Part shown: positions 41,905 to 51,364 of the stretch, one piece after another
Position numbering within the stretch: the stretch's first letter is position 1
How the letters are laid out: each line of letters opens with the position of its first letter
Source: Arthrobacter sp. MA-N2
Lineage (GTDB): Bacteria > Actinomycetota > Actinomycetes > Actinomycetales > Micrococcaceae
Reading direction: 5' to 3'
DNA length: 64,000 nucleotides
NCBI RefSeq assembly: GCF_000517125.1
Contig: NZ_KI912155.1
Coordinates: 3,212,034-3,276,033, forward strand
The notes under the pieces: generated by a model
Databases searched by the model: none
Told to the model about the DNA's origin: nothing
Seen by the model: the letters and a program-made list of their open reading frames with translations, nothing else
Translations under genes and position numbers: made by a program

Positions 41905-43658
41905 TACTTCTCCTCCTTGGTGCCATTGGAAGAACCGGCCAGCTGGGCTTGCTTCTCGGCAAGTCGGCGCTCGGCGATGGTCATGCGGCGCTCGGCTTCC
42001 GCGGCGGCACCGGTGTTGCGGGCGCGCACGACGGCGGGCTTTTCCGTTGGCGTACGGAGCCTGCCCGCACCGCGGTACAGCGGCACTGCTCCCAGGCGCT
42101 CGGGGTCCAGGCCGGAGAAGCGGTGACCTTCACCGAAGAACTTGGTCCGGGCCAGCACCTGGAGCGTCGGGTGCGTGAACATGAACACGACCAAGAGGTC
42201 GGCCAGCGCGGTGAGCCCGAGAGTGAAGGCAAAACCGCGGACGTTTCCAACAGCGACAAAGTACAGCACCAGGGCGGCGAGCAGGTTGACTGCCTTGGAG
42301 GCAAGGACGGTGCGCTTGGCCCGCTTCCAGCCGTTCTCGACGGCGGACACGAGTCCCTTGCCCTCACGCAATTCGTCTCGGATACGTTCGAAGTACACGA
42401 TGAAGGAGTCCGCGGTTTGCCCGATGGCCACGATCAGACCTGCCACACCGGCAAGAGAGAGACGGTAGTTTTCGGTCCAACCAAGAATCGCAATCGCAAG
42501 GTAGGTAAGTCCGCCTGCCACCACGAGGGAGAGGATGGTGACAAAGCCCAAGGCGCGGTACTGGAAGAGAGAATAGACCACCACGAGCAGTAGGCCGATC
42601 ACACCGGCCATCAGCCCAAGACGCAGCTGCTCCCCACCGAGGGTTGCCGAAATCTGTTCCTCGGACTGGATGTCGAAGCTAATGGGCAAGGCGCCATAGC
42701 GCAGTTGGTCTGACAAGGCCTGCGCGGACGCCTGCGTGAAATTACCTGTGATCTGCGGCTTGCCATCAGTGATCACAGCAAGGGAGCGTGGAGCAGAGAT
42801 CACCTGGTCATCCAAAACGATGGCGAACTGGGACTTGGGATCGTTGCCGCCCGAGGCCTGCGAAGCGACGTAGAACTGGTTGAGCCTTTGGGTAACGTCT
42901 TTGAACGTCTTGGTGGCGGCGGCGTCGAACGTGATGGTCACGCCCCATGCATTGGTGACCGAGCCCTGTGCGCCCTGGACGGGATCGAAGGAGGACGAGA
43001 CAATGTCCTGGCCCTTCACTTCCACGGGTCCGAGGATGTACTTGACGGCAGGGGTGGTGGCAGTTGCTGCCTCGCAGGTGACCAGCGGCTTGGCCGGATC
43101 GGACCGGGGTTGCTTGTCCTGGGAGGGATTGACGCAGTCCAGGGCTTCGAAGGCCTTGTAGACATCGGCCGTCACCCAGTTGCTGTCGCTGGCGTTGGTG
43201 GGCGCAGCTGTAGGCTTGGGCAGACTGGCATCCGGCGTTCGCGATGCCACCGGGACCGCCGCAGGGTCCCCGGTCATAATGACCGGGCGGAAGTTCATAT
43301 CGGCTGAAGCCTGGATCAAGGCGCGGGTTTCCGAGCTTGGTGTGCCGGGTAGGCTCACCACCACGTTACGGCCCGACTGGGTGGTGATTTCCGCCTCGGC
43401 TACGCCGGAGCTGTCTACGCGTTGACGAATAATCGCAACGGCCTGGTTCAACTGGTCCTCGTTGATGCCCGAGGATCCTTCGACCTTGGGCGCGAGGATC
43501 ATCTGCGTTCCACCCTCGAGGTCAAGTGCGAGCTTTGGTGCCCAACTTGCCTGGCCGGTGATAACGCCGCCACCGAGGACTGCGGTCAGTACAGCGAATA
43601 TTGCGACAAGCCAGATCAGCACCCTGCGGGCTGCATTTTTGTGGCCGGTTCGTGCCAT
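41904..43658 (-). CDS. secD: Protein translocase subunit SecD
   Basis: Partner of SecF, 584 residues. One N-terminal span (VLIWLVAIFAVLTAVLGGGV) leads to ALDLEGGTQMILAP, a large P1 extracytoplasmic region and a C-terminal five-span bundle with GQTADSFIVYFERIRDE, the conserved charged site for proton coupling. A basic, proline-rich cytoplasmic tail ends the protein. Extracytoplasmic inserts (about residues 135-240, Pro/Ala/Asp/Lys-rich) are larger than in E. coli. It lies ~110 bp after yajC. Confidence 0.96.
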   Translation of the reverse strand: MARTGHKNAARRVLIWLVAIFAVLTAVLGGGVITGQASWAPKLALDLEGGTQMILAPKVEGSSGINEDQLNQAVAIIRQRVDSSGVAEAEITTQSGRNVVVSLPGTPSSETRALIQASADMNFRPVIMTGDPAAVPVASRTPDASLPKPTAAPTNASDSNWVTADVYKAFEALDCVNPSQDKQPRSDPAKPLVTCEAATATTPAVKYILGPVEVKGQDIVSSSFDPVQGAQGSVTNAWGVTITFDAAATKTFKDVTQRLNQFYVASQASGGNDPKSQFAIVLDDQVISAPRSLAVITDGKPQITGNFTQASAQALSDQLRYGALPISFDIQSEEQISATLGGEQLRLGLMAGVIGLLLVVVYSLFQYRALGFVTILSLVVAGGLTYLAIAILGWTENYRLSLAGVAGLIVAIGQTADSFIVYFERIRDELREGKGLVSAVENGWKRAKRTVLASKAVNLLAALVLYFVAVGNVRGFAFTLGLTALADLLVVFMFTHPTLQVLARTKFFGEGHRFSGLDPERLGAVPLYRGAGRLRTPTEKPAVVRARNTGAAAEAERRMTIAERRLAEKQAQLAGSSNGTKEEK

Positions 43659-43767
43659 GTTCGATCTTCCTGTTGATGACGGAACAGCCGCCGGCTTGCA
43701 CTTGTAAGCGCAGGCCGGCGGCGGTTCATTGCCGTAGAACTATTCCCGCTGGTTGTACGGGTACGGA

Positions 43768-44160
43768 CTAGCTGTCCTTCTTGCCCTCATCATTGAGGCG
43801 CTTTAGGGTTTCCTCGGAGGTCTCAGCCGGTGCCGGCGCGTCGGTGTCCGCGGACGTCAAAGACGACGCGTCATCCGGAACGTCAACAACCGTTTCCTCG
43901 GCGGGCTCAACGATCTTGGTCACAGCCTGGCGGTGCACGGTAGCGAGATTACCGGGAGACAGCTCCAGGACAACCTTGTTTTCCGCTTCGTCCATCGAGA
44001 TGATCCGGCCGAACAAACCGAAACTGGTCATCACGTCAACGCCAGGAGCGAACTGGGACTGCAGCTTGGCCTGCTGTTGCTGCGTCTTCTTGTTACGGCG
44101 GAACATCATGAAGATGAAGACGCCGAGCATGGCGAACAGCAGGATTGTCATTGGATCCAC
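43768..44160 (-). CDS. yajC: Preprotein translocase accessory subunit YajC
   Basis: Single-span protein of the SecDF-YajC complex. The frame extends to 44307, but the upstream 49 codons do not resemble the family; the GTG at 44160 with GGA eight bases upstream gives MDPMTILLFAMLGVFIFMMF, the membrane helix, then RRNKKTQQQQ, GVDVMTSFGLFGRIISMDE and the VHRQAVTKI beta domain. The C-terminal tail is acidic and disordered. Product 130 residues. The ATG three codons later is an alternative. Followed by secD. Confidence 0.88.
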   Translation of the reverse strand: MDPMTILLFAMLGVFIFMMFRRNKKTQQQQAKLQSQFAPGVDVMTSFGLFGRIISMDEAENKVVLELSPGNLATVHRQAVTKIVEPAEETVVDVPDDASSLTSADTDAPAPAETSEETLKRLNDEGKKDS

Positions 44161-44340
44161 AGGGAAGTTCCGTTCTTTACTTGCGTTTTTGGTTTCACGG
44201 CTATGTCTGCCCGGTGGATCCGACGGCCGTGGAGCTTCCTCCATTTGGCCGCACAATGCTCCGACGGGCGGGCACAGAACCAAGGACTCGAACGTGCCGA
44301 GTGTCATACCAGTCTAGAGGCATAAGCTGAATAGATCGCG

Positions 44341-45417
44341 CTAGCGGCCGGTGTCTATGCTTTCGGCCTCAATTTCGCCGTCCTGGAACAACGTAAGAGG
44401 GTCCTGTCCGAACACTCCGGCCGGCACTGCATATCCGAGGTGGGTCCACGCGGACGCCATGGCAATCCTGCCGCGCGGCGTCCTCCCCAAAAGTCCTTCA
44501 CGTACGAGGTACGGCTCAGCCACGGTCTCGACTGTCTCCGGCTCTTCGCCTACCGCAATCGCGAGGGTGGAAAGCCCCACAGGCCCCCCGTTGAACTTGG
44601 TGATGAGCGCCTCCAAGACGGCGCGGTCCAAGCGGTCCAGTCCGCGCTCGTCCACTTCGTACATGTCCAAAGCGGCGGAAGCCGCGCGGGCGTCGATCTG
44701 CTCGATTCCGTGGACCAACGCCCAGTCCCGGACGCGGCGCAGCAGTCGGTTGGCGATACGCGGCGTCCCCCGGGAGCGGCCTGCGATCTCACTGAATCCG
44801 GCCGAGTTGACCTTCAGGTCAAGCAGTCCCGCCGAACGGCGCAGAACCAATTCAAGCTCGGCCACGGAGTAGAACTCCAAATGTCCGGTGAAACCAAAGC
44901 GGTCGCGCAGGGGGCCTGGCAGGAGACCGGCCCGGGTAGTGGCGCCCACGAGGGTGAAGGGCGGCAACTCAAGCGGAATGGCCGTTGCCCCCGCGCCCTT
45001 GCCTACCACGATGTCCACCCGGAAATCTTCCATGGCCATGTACAGCATTTCCTCGGCAGGCCGGGACATCCGGTGGATTTCATCGAGGAAGAGCACCTCG
45101 CCCTCCGAGAGGGACGAGAGGATAGCCGCCAGGTCGCCGGCATGTTGGATGGCGGGTCCACTGCTGATCCGCAAGGGAGCATTCATCTCGGCGGCGATAA
45201 TCATGGAGAGCGTGGTCTTGCCCAGACCCGGAGGGCCGGAAAGCAGAACGTGGTCCGCGCTGCGGCCGCGCATTCTCGAGGCTTCCAGCACGAGCGAAAG
45301 TTGCTTGCGAACGCGGTGCTGGCCAACGAAGTCGTGGAGGTTCTTCGGGCGCAGGGCCGCCTCGATGACGCGCTCCTCGGGCTCCTCTCCCCCGGTAACG
45401 AGGGACTGCTCAGCCAC
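44341..45417 (-). CDS. ruvB: Holliday junction branch migration helicase RuvB
   Basis: AAA+ motor of the RuvAB branch-migration complex, 358 residues. Walker A is [18 protein letters not shown], Walker [21 protein letters not shown], sensor 1 [20 protein letters not shown], and the winged-helix C domain is complete ([17 protein letters not shown]). It overlaps ruvA by eight bases. The cluster ruvC-ruvA-ruvB upstream of yajC is the usual arrangement. Confidence 0.98.
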   Translation of the reverse strand: MAEQSLVTGGEEPEERVIEAALRPKNLHDFVGQHRVRKQLSLVLEASRMRGRSADHVLLSGPPGLGKTTLSMIIAAEMNAPLRISSGPAIQHAGDLAAILSSLSEGEVLFLDEIHRMSRPAEEMLYMAMEDFRVDIVVGKGAGATAIPLELPPFTLVGATTRAGLLPGPLRDRFGFTGHLEFYSVAELELVLRRSAGLLDLKVNSAGFSEIAGRSRGTPRIANRLLRRVRDWALVHGIEQIDARAASAALDMYEVDERGLDRLDRAVLEALITKFNGGPVGLSTLAIAVGEEPETVETVAEPYLVREGLLGRTPRGRIAMASAWTHLGYAVPAGVFGQDPLTLFQDGEIEAESIDTGR

Positions 45418-46054
45418 GGCTGCCTACCCGGTTTCCCGCGCGGGCACCGTCCTGGCCAAGCCAGCGGAGCGTCGCACGCAGGATCTGGGCGACGTTGCCG
45501 GCGTCGGCCAGCTCCGGGGAATCGGCCATGGCCTTGTCGATACTGCCGGCGGCGTCCTTCTCCGACCAGCCGAGGCTTGCCATGGCAGCAACCACCTGCG
45601 GCTTCCAATCGGACTCGGACGCGACGGCGGGGGCAAGCCCTGGCGCGGTGCCGAGCGGTACGAGCTTGCCAGCCAGCTCCAGCACGATCCTGCCGGCCAC
45701 TTTGGGCCCGATGCCGGGGACTTTGGTGAATGACTTGGCGTCACCGGAATGGGCGGCCACCCGGATTGCCTCGGGTTCATGGACGGCAAGGACCGCCAGG
45801 GCCAGCCGCGGCCCCACCCCGCTCACACTGAGCAGGACATCGAAGACTTCCCGTTCGTCGTCGTTTGAGAAACCAAAGAGCGTCAGGGAGTCCTCCCGGA
45901 CGATCAACGAGGTGAACAGCTTCGCTTCCTCCCCGACATGCAGGTGGCTGAGAGTTTGGGGCGTGGCGTAGACGCTCATTCCGGCACCGTTGAGGTCGAT
46001 GACGGCCGTGGAAAGGCTGACGTGTGCCACGGTTCCGCGAAGAAAACTGATCAA
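45410..46054 (-). CDS. ruvA: Holliday junction DNA helicase subunit RuvA
   Basis: DNA-binding tetramer that targets RuvB to four-way junctions. The 214-residue product has the OB domain ([20 protein letters not shown]), paired helix-hairpin-helix motifs ([16 protein letters not shown] and [19 protein letters not shown]) and the C-terminal domain III that contacts RuvB, ending with a basic tail. It overlaps ruvB by eight bases and lies 89 bases after ruvC. Confidence 0.97.
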   Translation of the reverse strand: MISFLRGTVAHVSLSTAVIDLNGAGMSVYATPQTLSHLHVGEEAKLFTSLIVREDSLTLFGFSNDDEREVFDVLLSVSGVGPRLALAVLAVHEPEAIRVAAHSGDAKSFTKVPGIGPKVAGRIVLELAGKLVPLGTAPGLAPAVASESDWKPQVVAAMASLGWSEKDAAGSIDKAMADSPELADAGNVAQILRATLRWLGQDGARAGNRVGSRG

Positions 46055-46143
46055 GACCCGGCTCCTGAAGTACTGCCCCGTGCATGCTGCGCCGCGGGCT
46101 ATCCGAACATATCTACGAATACCCTAACAAGTGCCACCGACAA

Positions 46144-46722
46144 TTACCGGGCACGGCGCGCTTTCGCTTCCGCTTCCGCCCAGGCCCGCTGTGCCGGCGT
46201 CAAGGCACCGCTACCTGACCCGCCGGTGGAAACGGCGGCGCCACTGCCTGCCCGCCACGCGTGCGTGACGGCAAGGGCCAAGGCATCGGCAGCGTCGGCC
46301 GGCCGGGGCGGCGCGTCGAGGCGGAGGATTTTGGTGATGAGTTTCGTTACCGCCTCCTTGTTGGAGGTACCGCTTCCCGTGACGGCGGCTTTGACCTCCG
46401 ACGGCGTATGGAGCGCCACCGGGATGCCGCGCCGTGCAGCAGCCGCGATGACCACACCCGACGCCTGGGCCACTCCCATGACCGTACTGACGTTCAACTG
46501 GGAGAAGACCCGTTCAACGGCCAGAACGTCGGGTTTGTACAGGTCGAGCCATTCATCGATGGCCTCGGCGATAACCAGCAAGCGCTGGTCCAGCGACTGT
46601 TCCGGGGAGGTTCCCACGACGCAGACGGCCACCATCGTGGCGCGCCTGTTCCGTTCGACGTCGACCACTCCGATGCCGCAACGGGTGAGGCCCGGATCGA
46701 CTCCTAGTACGCGAAGAGTCAA
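46144..46722 (-). CDS. ruvC: Holliday junction resolvase RuvC
   Basis: Junction-cleaving endonuclease, 192 residues. The first catalytic aspartate is in [18 protein letters not shown], the glutamate in [20 protein letters not shown], and the last acidic pair in [14 protein letters not shown]. All four acidic residues appear present. The C-terminal tail is rich in Gly, Ala and Arg. It is followed by ruvA and lies 54 bases after yebC. Confidence 0.97.
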   Translation of the reverse strand: MTLRVLGVDPGLTRCGIGVVDVERNRRATMVAVCVVGTSPEQSLDQRLLVIAEAIDEWLDLYKPDVLAVERVFSQLNVSTVMGVAQASGVVIAAAARRGIPVALHTPSEVKAAVTGSGTSNKEAVTKLITKILRLDAPPRPADAADALALAVTHAWRAGSGAAVSTGGSGSGALTPAQRAWAEAEAKARRAR

Positions 46723-46775
46723 GTCCGGGCCCCCTTTTTAGTTGTCAGGCTGTGTTTGTCTATCGAAAGAAACTG

Positions 46776-47531
46776 TTACTCGGCTTCGAGCGCCGCCTGG
46801 ACTTCCTCGCTCATGTCCGCGTTGGTATAGACGTTCTGGACGTCGTCGAGGTCCTCGAGGGCGTCCACGAGCTTCATGAACTTCTTTGCACCGTCGAGGT
46901 CAAGGGGCACCTGCATGGACGGCACAAACTCGGCTTCGTCCGACTCGTATTCAATGCCGGCCTCCTTGAGGGCGTCACGGATGGCTTGGAGATCGGTGGG
47001 CTCCGAGTGGATTTCCCAATTCTCTCCGCTGTCCTTGACTTCCTCGGCCCCGGCGTCGAGCACGGCCATCAGGATGTCGTCTTCGCTGAGCCCGTTCTTC
47101 GGCAGGTTCACGACGCCCTTGCGGGTGAAGAGGTAGCTCACGGAGCCGGGGTCGGCAATGGTGCCGCCGTTGCGGGAGATAGCGAGCCGGACCTCCGAAG
47201 CAGCACGGTTCTTGTTGTCCGTAAGGCACTCGATCAGGAGTGCCGATCCCTGCGGGCCGCGGGCTTCATACATGATTTCCGTGTAGTCGACCACTTCGCC
47301 GGTCAGGCCGGCACCGCGCTTGATGGCACGGTCGATGTTGTCAGCGGGAACCGATGTCTTCTTTGCTTTGGTGACAGCCAGCTCCAGGCTGGGGTTGCCG
47401 GCAAGGTCCGGTCCGCCCATGCGGGCGGCGACTTCGATGTTCTTGATCAGTTTGGCGAACGACTTCGCGCGACGGCTATCGAGGATGGCCTTCTTATGCT
47501 TGGTGGTTGCCCATTTGGAGTGGCCTGACAT
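46776..47531 (-). CDS. yebC: YebC/PmpR family protein
   Basis: 251 residues, the usual length. The N terminus is diagnostic: [20 protein letters not shown], then [16 protein letters not shown], and later [14 protein letters not shown] and EGYGPQG-like [13 protein letters not shown]. Members act as transcription regulators and, as recently proposed for some, as translation factors at stalled ribosomes. It lies four bases after pdxT and is cotranscribed with it. Confidence 0.96.
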   Translation of the reverse strand: MSGHSKWATTKHKKAILDSRRAKSFAKLIKNIEVAARMGGPDLAGNPSLELAVTKAKKTSVPADNIDRAIKRGAGLTGEVVDYTEIMYEARGPQGSALLIECLTDNKNRAASEVRLAISRNGGTIADPGSVSYLFTRKGVVNLPKNGLSEDDILMAVLDAGAEEVKDSGENWEIHSEPTDLQAIRDALKEAGIEYESDEAEFVPSMQVPLDLDGAKKFMKLVDALEDLDDVQNVYTNADMSEEVQAALEAE

Positions 47532-47534
47532 GCT

Positions 47535-48236
47535 TTACGCTTCTCCTCTGATCATTCGAATGAATAGTTCGTGCACGCGCTTCTCCCCCGTCACTTCCGG
47601 GTGGAAGGAGGTGGCCAGCAACTGGCCCGAACGAACTGCAACAATTCTAGCCAACCCGTGCAAAGTATCCGTGTGGGCTGCCTTGCCCGGCTCCACCTGG
47701 GCGAGGATTTCGACGCCGGGACCGACCCGTTCCACCCACGGTCCGCGGATGAAGACCGCGTGGACGGGAGCCACGCCGGACTCCCCCGCGCTGAAGTCGA
47801 GCCCCTTGAAGTCAAGGTCCGTCTCAAAGGACTCCCGCTGCCGGCCGAAAGCGTTGCGACGGACCGTGATGTCCAGTCCACCGAACGTCTGCTGCGGATT
47901 CCCGGCGAGGTCGGAGGCGGGGTCGGCGATGTCGTCCGCCAGCAGGATCATGCCCGCGCAGGAACCATAGACCGGGAGCCCGGACGCGATCTGCTTGCGG
48001 ATCGGATCGGCAAGTTCAAAGATGCGCGCCAGCTTGTCGATGGTGGTGGATTCGCCGCCGGGGATGATGAGGCCGTCAATATCGTCGAGCTCCGCGGGCC
48101 GCCGGATGCCAATGCCGGTGGCACCGGCTGCTTCAACGGCGTGGATGTGCTCACGAAAATCGCCTTGTAGTGCGAGGACGCCGATGCGCAGGCCCGAGCC
48201 CACGCTTGATGACGCCTCGGAAGGGGGATTGGTCAT
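47535..48236 (-). CDS. pdxT: Pyridoxal 5'-phosphate synthase glutaminase subunit PdxT
   Basis: Class I glutaminase that delivers ammonia to PdxS for PLP synthesis. The 233-residue form starts at 48236, MTNPPSEASSS; the frame is open for 22 more codons upstream but with no site. The catalytic Cys is in PVYGSCAGMILLAD, the substrate-binding GGESTTIDK is intact, and the His/Glu pair is in TSFHPEVTGE. A TATGAT element six bases before the ATG suggests a leaderless transcript. Its partner pdxS is 5.2 kb away rather than adjacent. Confidence 0.95.
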   Translation of the reverse strand: MTNPPSEASSSVGSGLRIGVLALQGDFREHIHAVEAAGATGIGIRRPAELDDIDGLIIPGGESTTIDKLARIFELADPIRKQIASGLPVYGSCAGMILLADDIADPASDLAGNPQQTFGGLDITVRRNAFGRQRESFETDLDFKGLDFSAGESGVAPVHAVFIRGPWVERVGPGVEILAQVEPGKAAHTDTLHGLARIVAVRSGQLLATSFHPEVTGEKRVHELFIRMIRGEA

Positions 48237-48242
48237 TCGACC

Positions 48243-48248
48243 ATCATA
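48243..48248 (-). promoter_or_regulatory. -10 element of pdxT, leaderless
   Basis: TATGAT on the minus strand, six bases before the pdxT ATG and with no Shine-Dalgarno between, so the mRNA would start at the start codon. No good -35 was found. Confidence 0.5.
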
Positions 48249-48324
48249 ATGCGCCGCCGCTGCCGGGCTCGCCTTGGCAACCCGGCTACGCGCCGGCGGC
48301 ACGTGGTTTATGCACCAACTGGGA

Positions 48325-48330
48325 TATATT
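48325..48330 (+). promoter_or_regulatory. -10 element of murT, leaderless
   Basis: TATATT, seven bases before the murT ATG, without a Shine-Dalgarno. Together with the pdxT element it makes a back-to-back pair within a 101-bp divergent region. Confidence 0.55.
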
Positions 48331-48337
48331 ACAGAGC

Positions 48338-49648
48338 ATGTTTTCGTTCACCGTTCCACTCGGCAAGCTGGTCCGTGCTGTGTCCCGGCTTCGCGGCGGG
48401 GGTTCGGCATTGCCCGGCCTCGTGGTCGAAAGAATCGACCCCGGCTTCATGCAGCGGACACTGTCCTCACTCCCCCACGGGGTAGCCGTAGTGAGTGGGA
48501 CCAACGGCAAGACGACCACCACCAAAATGGTCGTGGAGCTCCTGGAAAGCCAAGGCCTGAAGGTCTTCACGAACCGGACGGGGAGCAATTTCACCCGAGG
48601 AGTGGCAGCGGCCCTCCTCGGCGAGGTGGACTGGCGCGGCAGACTGGACGCCGACGTCGCCGTCCTGGAACTCGACGAGGCACATGCCGTGCACTTCGTG
48701 AACAAGGTGCCGCCGCGCTATTGCCTCCTCCTCAACGTCCTGCGCGACCAGCTGGACCGCTTCGGCGAAATCGACGCGACGGCGATGCTCCTCCAGCGGA
48801 TCGCCGAAAGAACCACCGGAACCGTAGTGCTGAACCGCGAAGATCCCAGGGTTGCCCGTATCGCGGGGGCCGTCAGCGGTCCCGAGGTGCGCTACTTCGG
48901 ATTGGACGAATCACTGCGCAGCACCTTCCCGAACGACGACGACATGCGCGCGGCGGCTCCCGGAACCAGCGCTCCGGGCACCAGCGCCCACGGCGACGTT
49001 CCCGCCGTCGAAACGGCCGACGTCGTACTCCGCCGGGTTGGTACCGACGACGCGGACTTCGAGTTCGACGGAACCCGGGTGACGACGCACATGAAACTCC
49101 GTGGCGTCTACAACATCTTCAATGCAGCCGCCGCGTTGGTACTCGCCAGGAGCATCACCGGCGCAAGCGGAAGGCCCGGCGATGCGGCCAAGCTGGTCAA
49201 AGCGCTTTCCGAGGTGGCTCCGGCCTTTGGCCGCGGGGAGAGCCTGACAGTGGATGGCCAGCCCCTTGAGCTGGTGCTGGTGAAGAACCCGAGCGGTTTC
49301 CGTCTGGGTCTGAAGTCTTTTCCGGCAAAGGGCTACGCTTCCATGATCGCCATCAATGACAACTATGCCGATGGCCGTGACATGTCGTGGCTGTGGGACG
49401 TTGAATTCGAGTCCCTGCGCGAGGACGGCGTCGAGGTTGTCACCGGGGTCCGAGCTTACGACATGGCGCTGCGCCTCCAATACGACGACGTCCGCTTCGG
49501 CTCGGTGGACACCGACATTCCCGCGGCGTTGGCTGAATTCATCCGGGGTTCGGCGGGCAAACCGAAACGGGTTTTCTGCACCTACACGGCAATGTTGGCC
49601 ATCCGCCGCGAACTCTCCAAGATCACCACTGTGGAGGTAGTCTCATGA
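48338..49648 (+). CDS. murT: Lipid II isoglutaminyl synthase, MurT ligase subunit
   Basis: Mur-ligase-like subunit that activates the D-Glu carboxylate of lipid II for amidation by GatD. 436 residues from the ATG at 48338, chosen on the TATATT/leaderless context. The ATP loop is VSGTNGKTTTTKMVVELL, then RTGSNFTRGVAAAL, LELDEAHAVHF, LNVLRDQLDRFGEID and the C-terminal DUF1727 region (MIAINDNYADGRDMSWLWDV). The Cys4 ribbon of characterised MurT is absent: only two cysteines occur in the protein. A Gly/Thr/Ser/Ala-Pro low-complexity stretch (APGTSAPGTSAHGD) lies in that place. Overlaps gatD by four bases. Confidence 0.93.
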   Translation: MFSFTVPLGKLVRAVSRLRGGGSALPGLVVERIDPGFMQRTLSSLPHGVAVVSGTNGKTTTTKMVVELLESQGLKVFTNRTGSNFTRGVAAALLGEVDWRGRLDADVAVLELDEAHAVHFVNKVPPRYCLLLNVLRDQLDRFGEIDATAMLLQRIAERTTGTVVLNREDPRVARIAGAVSGPEVRYFGLDESLRSTFPNDDDMRAAAPGTSAPGTSAHGDVPAVETADVVLRRVGTDDADFEFDGTRVTTHMKLRGVYNIFNAAAALVLARSITGASGRPGDAAKLVKALSEVAPAFGRGESLTVDGQPLELVLVKNPSGFRLGLKSFPAKGYASMIAINDNYADGRDMSWLWDVEFESLREDGVEVVTGVRAYDMALRLQYDDVRFGSVDTDIPAALAEFIRGSAGKPKRVFCTYTAMLAIRRELSKITTVEVVS

Positions 49649-50397
49649 CCCCGGCCGAAGACACCGCGCACCACGCAAGCAAAGGCACTATCCGGGTACT
49701 GCAGCTGTATCCCCGTGAAATGAACATCTACGGAGACTGGGGCAACGCACTGGTCTTGCAGCAGCGCTTACTCTGGCACGGTTACACGCCTGAGCTCCTC
49801 GAGTACAACGTAGGCGACGACTTCCCCGAAGATATCGACATCATTGTGGGCGGCGGCGGCCAGGACAGCGGCCAAATAGTCATCCAGGACGATCTCCAAT
49901 CACGCGCCGGGCACCTCCGCGAAATGGCCGAGGAGGGAACGCCCATGCTGGTGATCTGCGGGCTCTACCAGCTCTTCGGCAAGTTCTTCAAAACGAAGGG
50001 CGGCCCGGTCATTCCCGGTATCGGCATCCTGGACGTGGAGACCGTCGGCACCGATGAACGACTCATCGGAAACGTCACGCTCACGTCTCCTGAGTTCGGC
50101 GAAATCCTGGGCTACGAAAACCACAGCGGGCAGACCACCCTCGGCAGCGGCGTCGAGCCCCTCGGCACAGTGTCCAAGGGCGCCGGCAACAACAGCAAAG
50201 ATGGTCATGAAGGTGCCAGGCACCGGAATGTGGTTGCGAGCTACCTGCACGGGTCCCTCCTGCCCAAGAATCCTGCCATCGCCGACTTCCTGATCCGGAC
50301 CGCCGTCGAACGCAAGTACGGCACCTTTGTCCCTGGAACGCCCGACGACGGTGTTGCCCGCCTCGCGCGCGAACACGCGGCAAAGCGCCCCCGCTGA
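49645..50397 (+). CDS. gatD: Lipid II isoglutaminyl synthase, GatD glutaminase subunit
   Basis: Class I-like glutamine amidotransferase that supplies ammonia to MurT. The 250-residue product has the nucleophile Cys in MLVICGLYQLFGKFF, preceded by IDIIVGGGGQDSGQIV, and the catalytic His in VVASYLHGSLLPKNPAIAD. Overlap with murT (ATGA) implies one complex. It is the second gene of a two-gene operon; 55 bases then separate it from the convergent beta-lactamase-like gene. In Gram-positives this amidation is needed for efficient cross-linking and affects beta-lactam susceptibility, which fits the neighbours. Confidence 0.95.
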   Translation: MTPAEDTAHHASKGTIRVLQLYPREMNIYGDWGNALVLQQRLLWHGYTPELLEYNVGDDFPEDIDIIVGGGGQDSGQIVIQDDLQSRAGHLREMAEEGTPMLVICGLYQLFGKFFKTKGGPVIPGIGILDVETVGTDERLIGNVTLTSPEFGEILGYENHSGQTTLGSGVEPLGTVSKGAGNNSKDGHEGARHRNVVASYLHGSLLPKNPAIADFLIRTAVERKYGTFVPGTPDDGVARLAREHAAKRPR

Positions 50398-50452
50398 AGA
50401 TCGTGGTGGACCGGGCCCCAGGAGCCGTGGATTTCGCCCCGGCGGAACGCTC

Positions 50453-51364
50453 CTAGAAATCCTGGAGTGCGCGCACGTGATTGTGTAGTTGGCGGGCGAC
50501 GTGGGCGATGAGCTCTTCCGCGGCCGGTTGATTCGCCGCGGCGGTGGTCGATTCGGTGAGGGCCGTCACGGCGATGGTGTGGCCGTTGCGGTGTTGGGCG
50601 ACTCCGATTTCATGCCGGAGGTTGAGAAGCGTCCCTGTTTTTGATGACCAGACGGTGGCGTCGGTGTCGAATTCAGGAGCGAGCCGGTGGCGGAGGACGT
50701 TGGCATTCATGAGCTGTCGGAGTCGTTGGGCTGCGGCCTCATGGATTCGGGTGGGGCGCCAGATTTCGTTCAACAGGTTCGTGAAAGCTTCCGCGGTGCC
50801 GGTGTTGGCGCGGGCTGGATCCAATTGAGAGAGCAATGGGCCGGTGGCCCGGTTCACGCTCTCGATAGCGAGGTGGTGGGCCAAGTATCGTTCCTCGGGT
50901 CTTAGCCGCGCCTCTGCGGTATCGGCCAGCTCACCCAGGCCGTGCCGTAGGATGATGCCGCCAAGGTTCAGCTCCCGCATCAGCCAGGTGACGTGCTCGG
51001 GCGGAGTGATTTGCAAGAGCGCGTCAGTGGCGGAGTTATCGCTGACGCTGACGCTAAGGTAGAGCAGATCGTCGATGGCAATGGTGGCAGGGTGCCGGAA
51101 TCTACTCAGCCCGGTGGGACCTGGAATGGTGAGCCGGCCGGGGCTGACGTCAACGCGTGTGTTCCCCTTGATCTCACCGTCGATGATGCGCTGCATGGTG
51201 GCCAGCGCAAGTGGGACCTTGACGAGCGACGCGGCGGGGAAAACACGATCCGGGTCGAGGCTGATCTGCTGGCCCGTTGCCAGGTTGCGGGCGGTGAAGG
51301 ACCCGAGGATTCCGCCTTCGAGGAGTTTCGTGCGGAGCTGGTCCAGGAGGGTTTCAGTATTCAA
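50453..51364 (-). CDS. Beta-lactamase-fold regulatory protein, BlaB-like (no signal peptide)
   Basis: About 303 residues from the TTG at 51364, which overlaps the LysR stop by 11 bases (start uncertain). It has all serine beta-lactamase motifs: SLVK at 46-49, SDN at 108-110 and KTGT at 242-245, plus the usual spacing. There is no signal peptide or lipobox, so it should stay inside the cell. The omega-loop position shows ELADT instead of ExxxN, lacking the deacylation Asn. The order LysR gene then this gene, divergent from a beta-lactamase, matches blaA-blaB of Streptomyces cacaoi, where BlaB is a non-enzymatic regulator. It could also be a true cytoplasmic hydrolase. Confidence 0.72.
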   Translation of the reverse strand: MNTETLLDQLRTKLLEGGILGSFTARNLATGQQISLDPDRVFPAASLVKVPLALATMQRIIDGEIKGNTRVDVSPGRLTIPGPTGLSRFRHPATIAIDDLLYLSVSVSDNSATDALLQITPPEHVTWLMRELNLGGIILRHGLGELADTAEARLRPEERYLAHHLAIESVNRATGPLLSQLDPARANTGTAEAFTNLLNEIWRPTRIHEAAAQRLRQLMNANVLRHRLAPEFDTDATVWSSKTGTLLNLRHEIGVAQHRNGHTIAVTALTESTTAAANQPAAEELIAHVARQLHNHVRALQDF

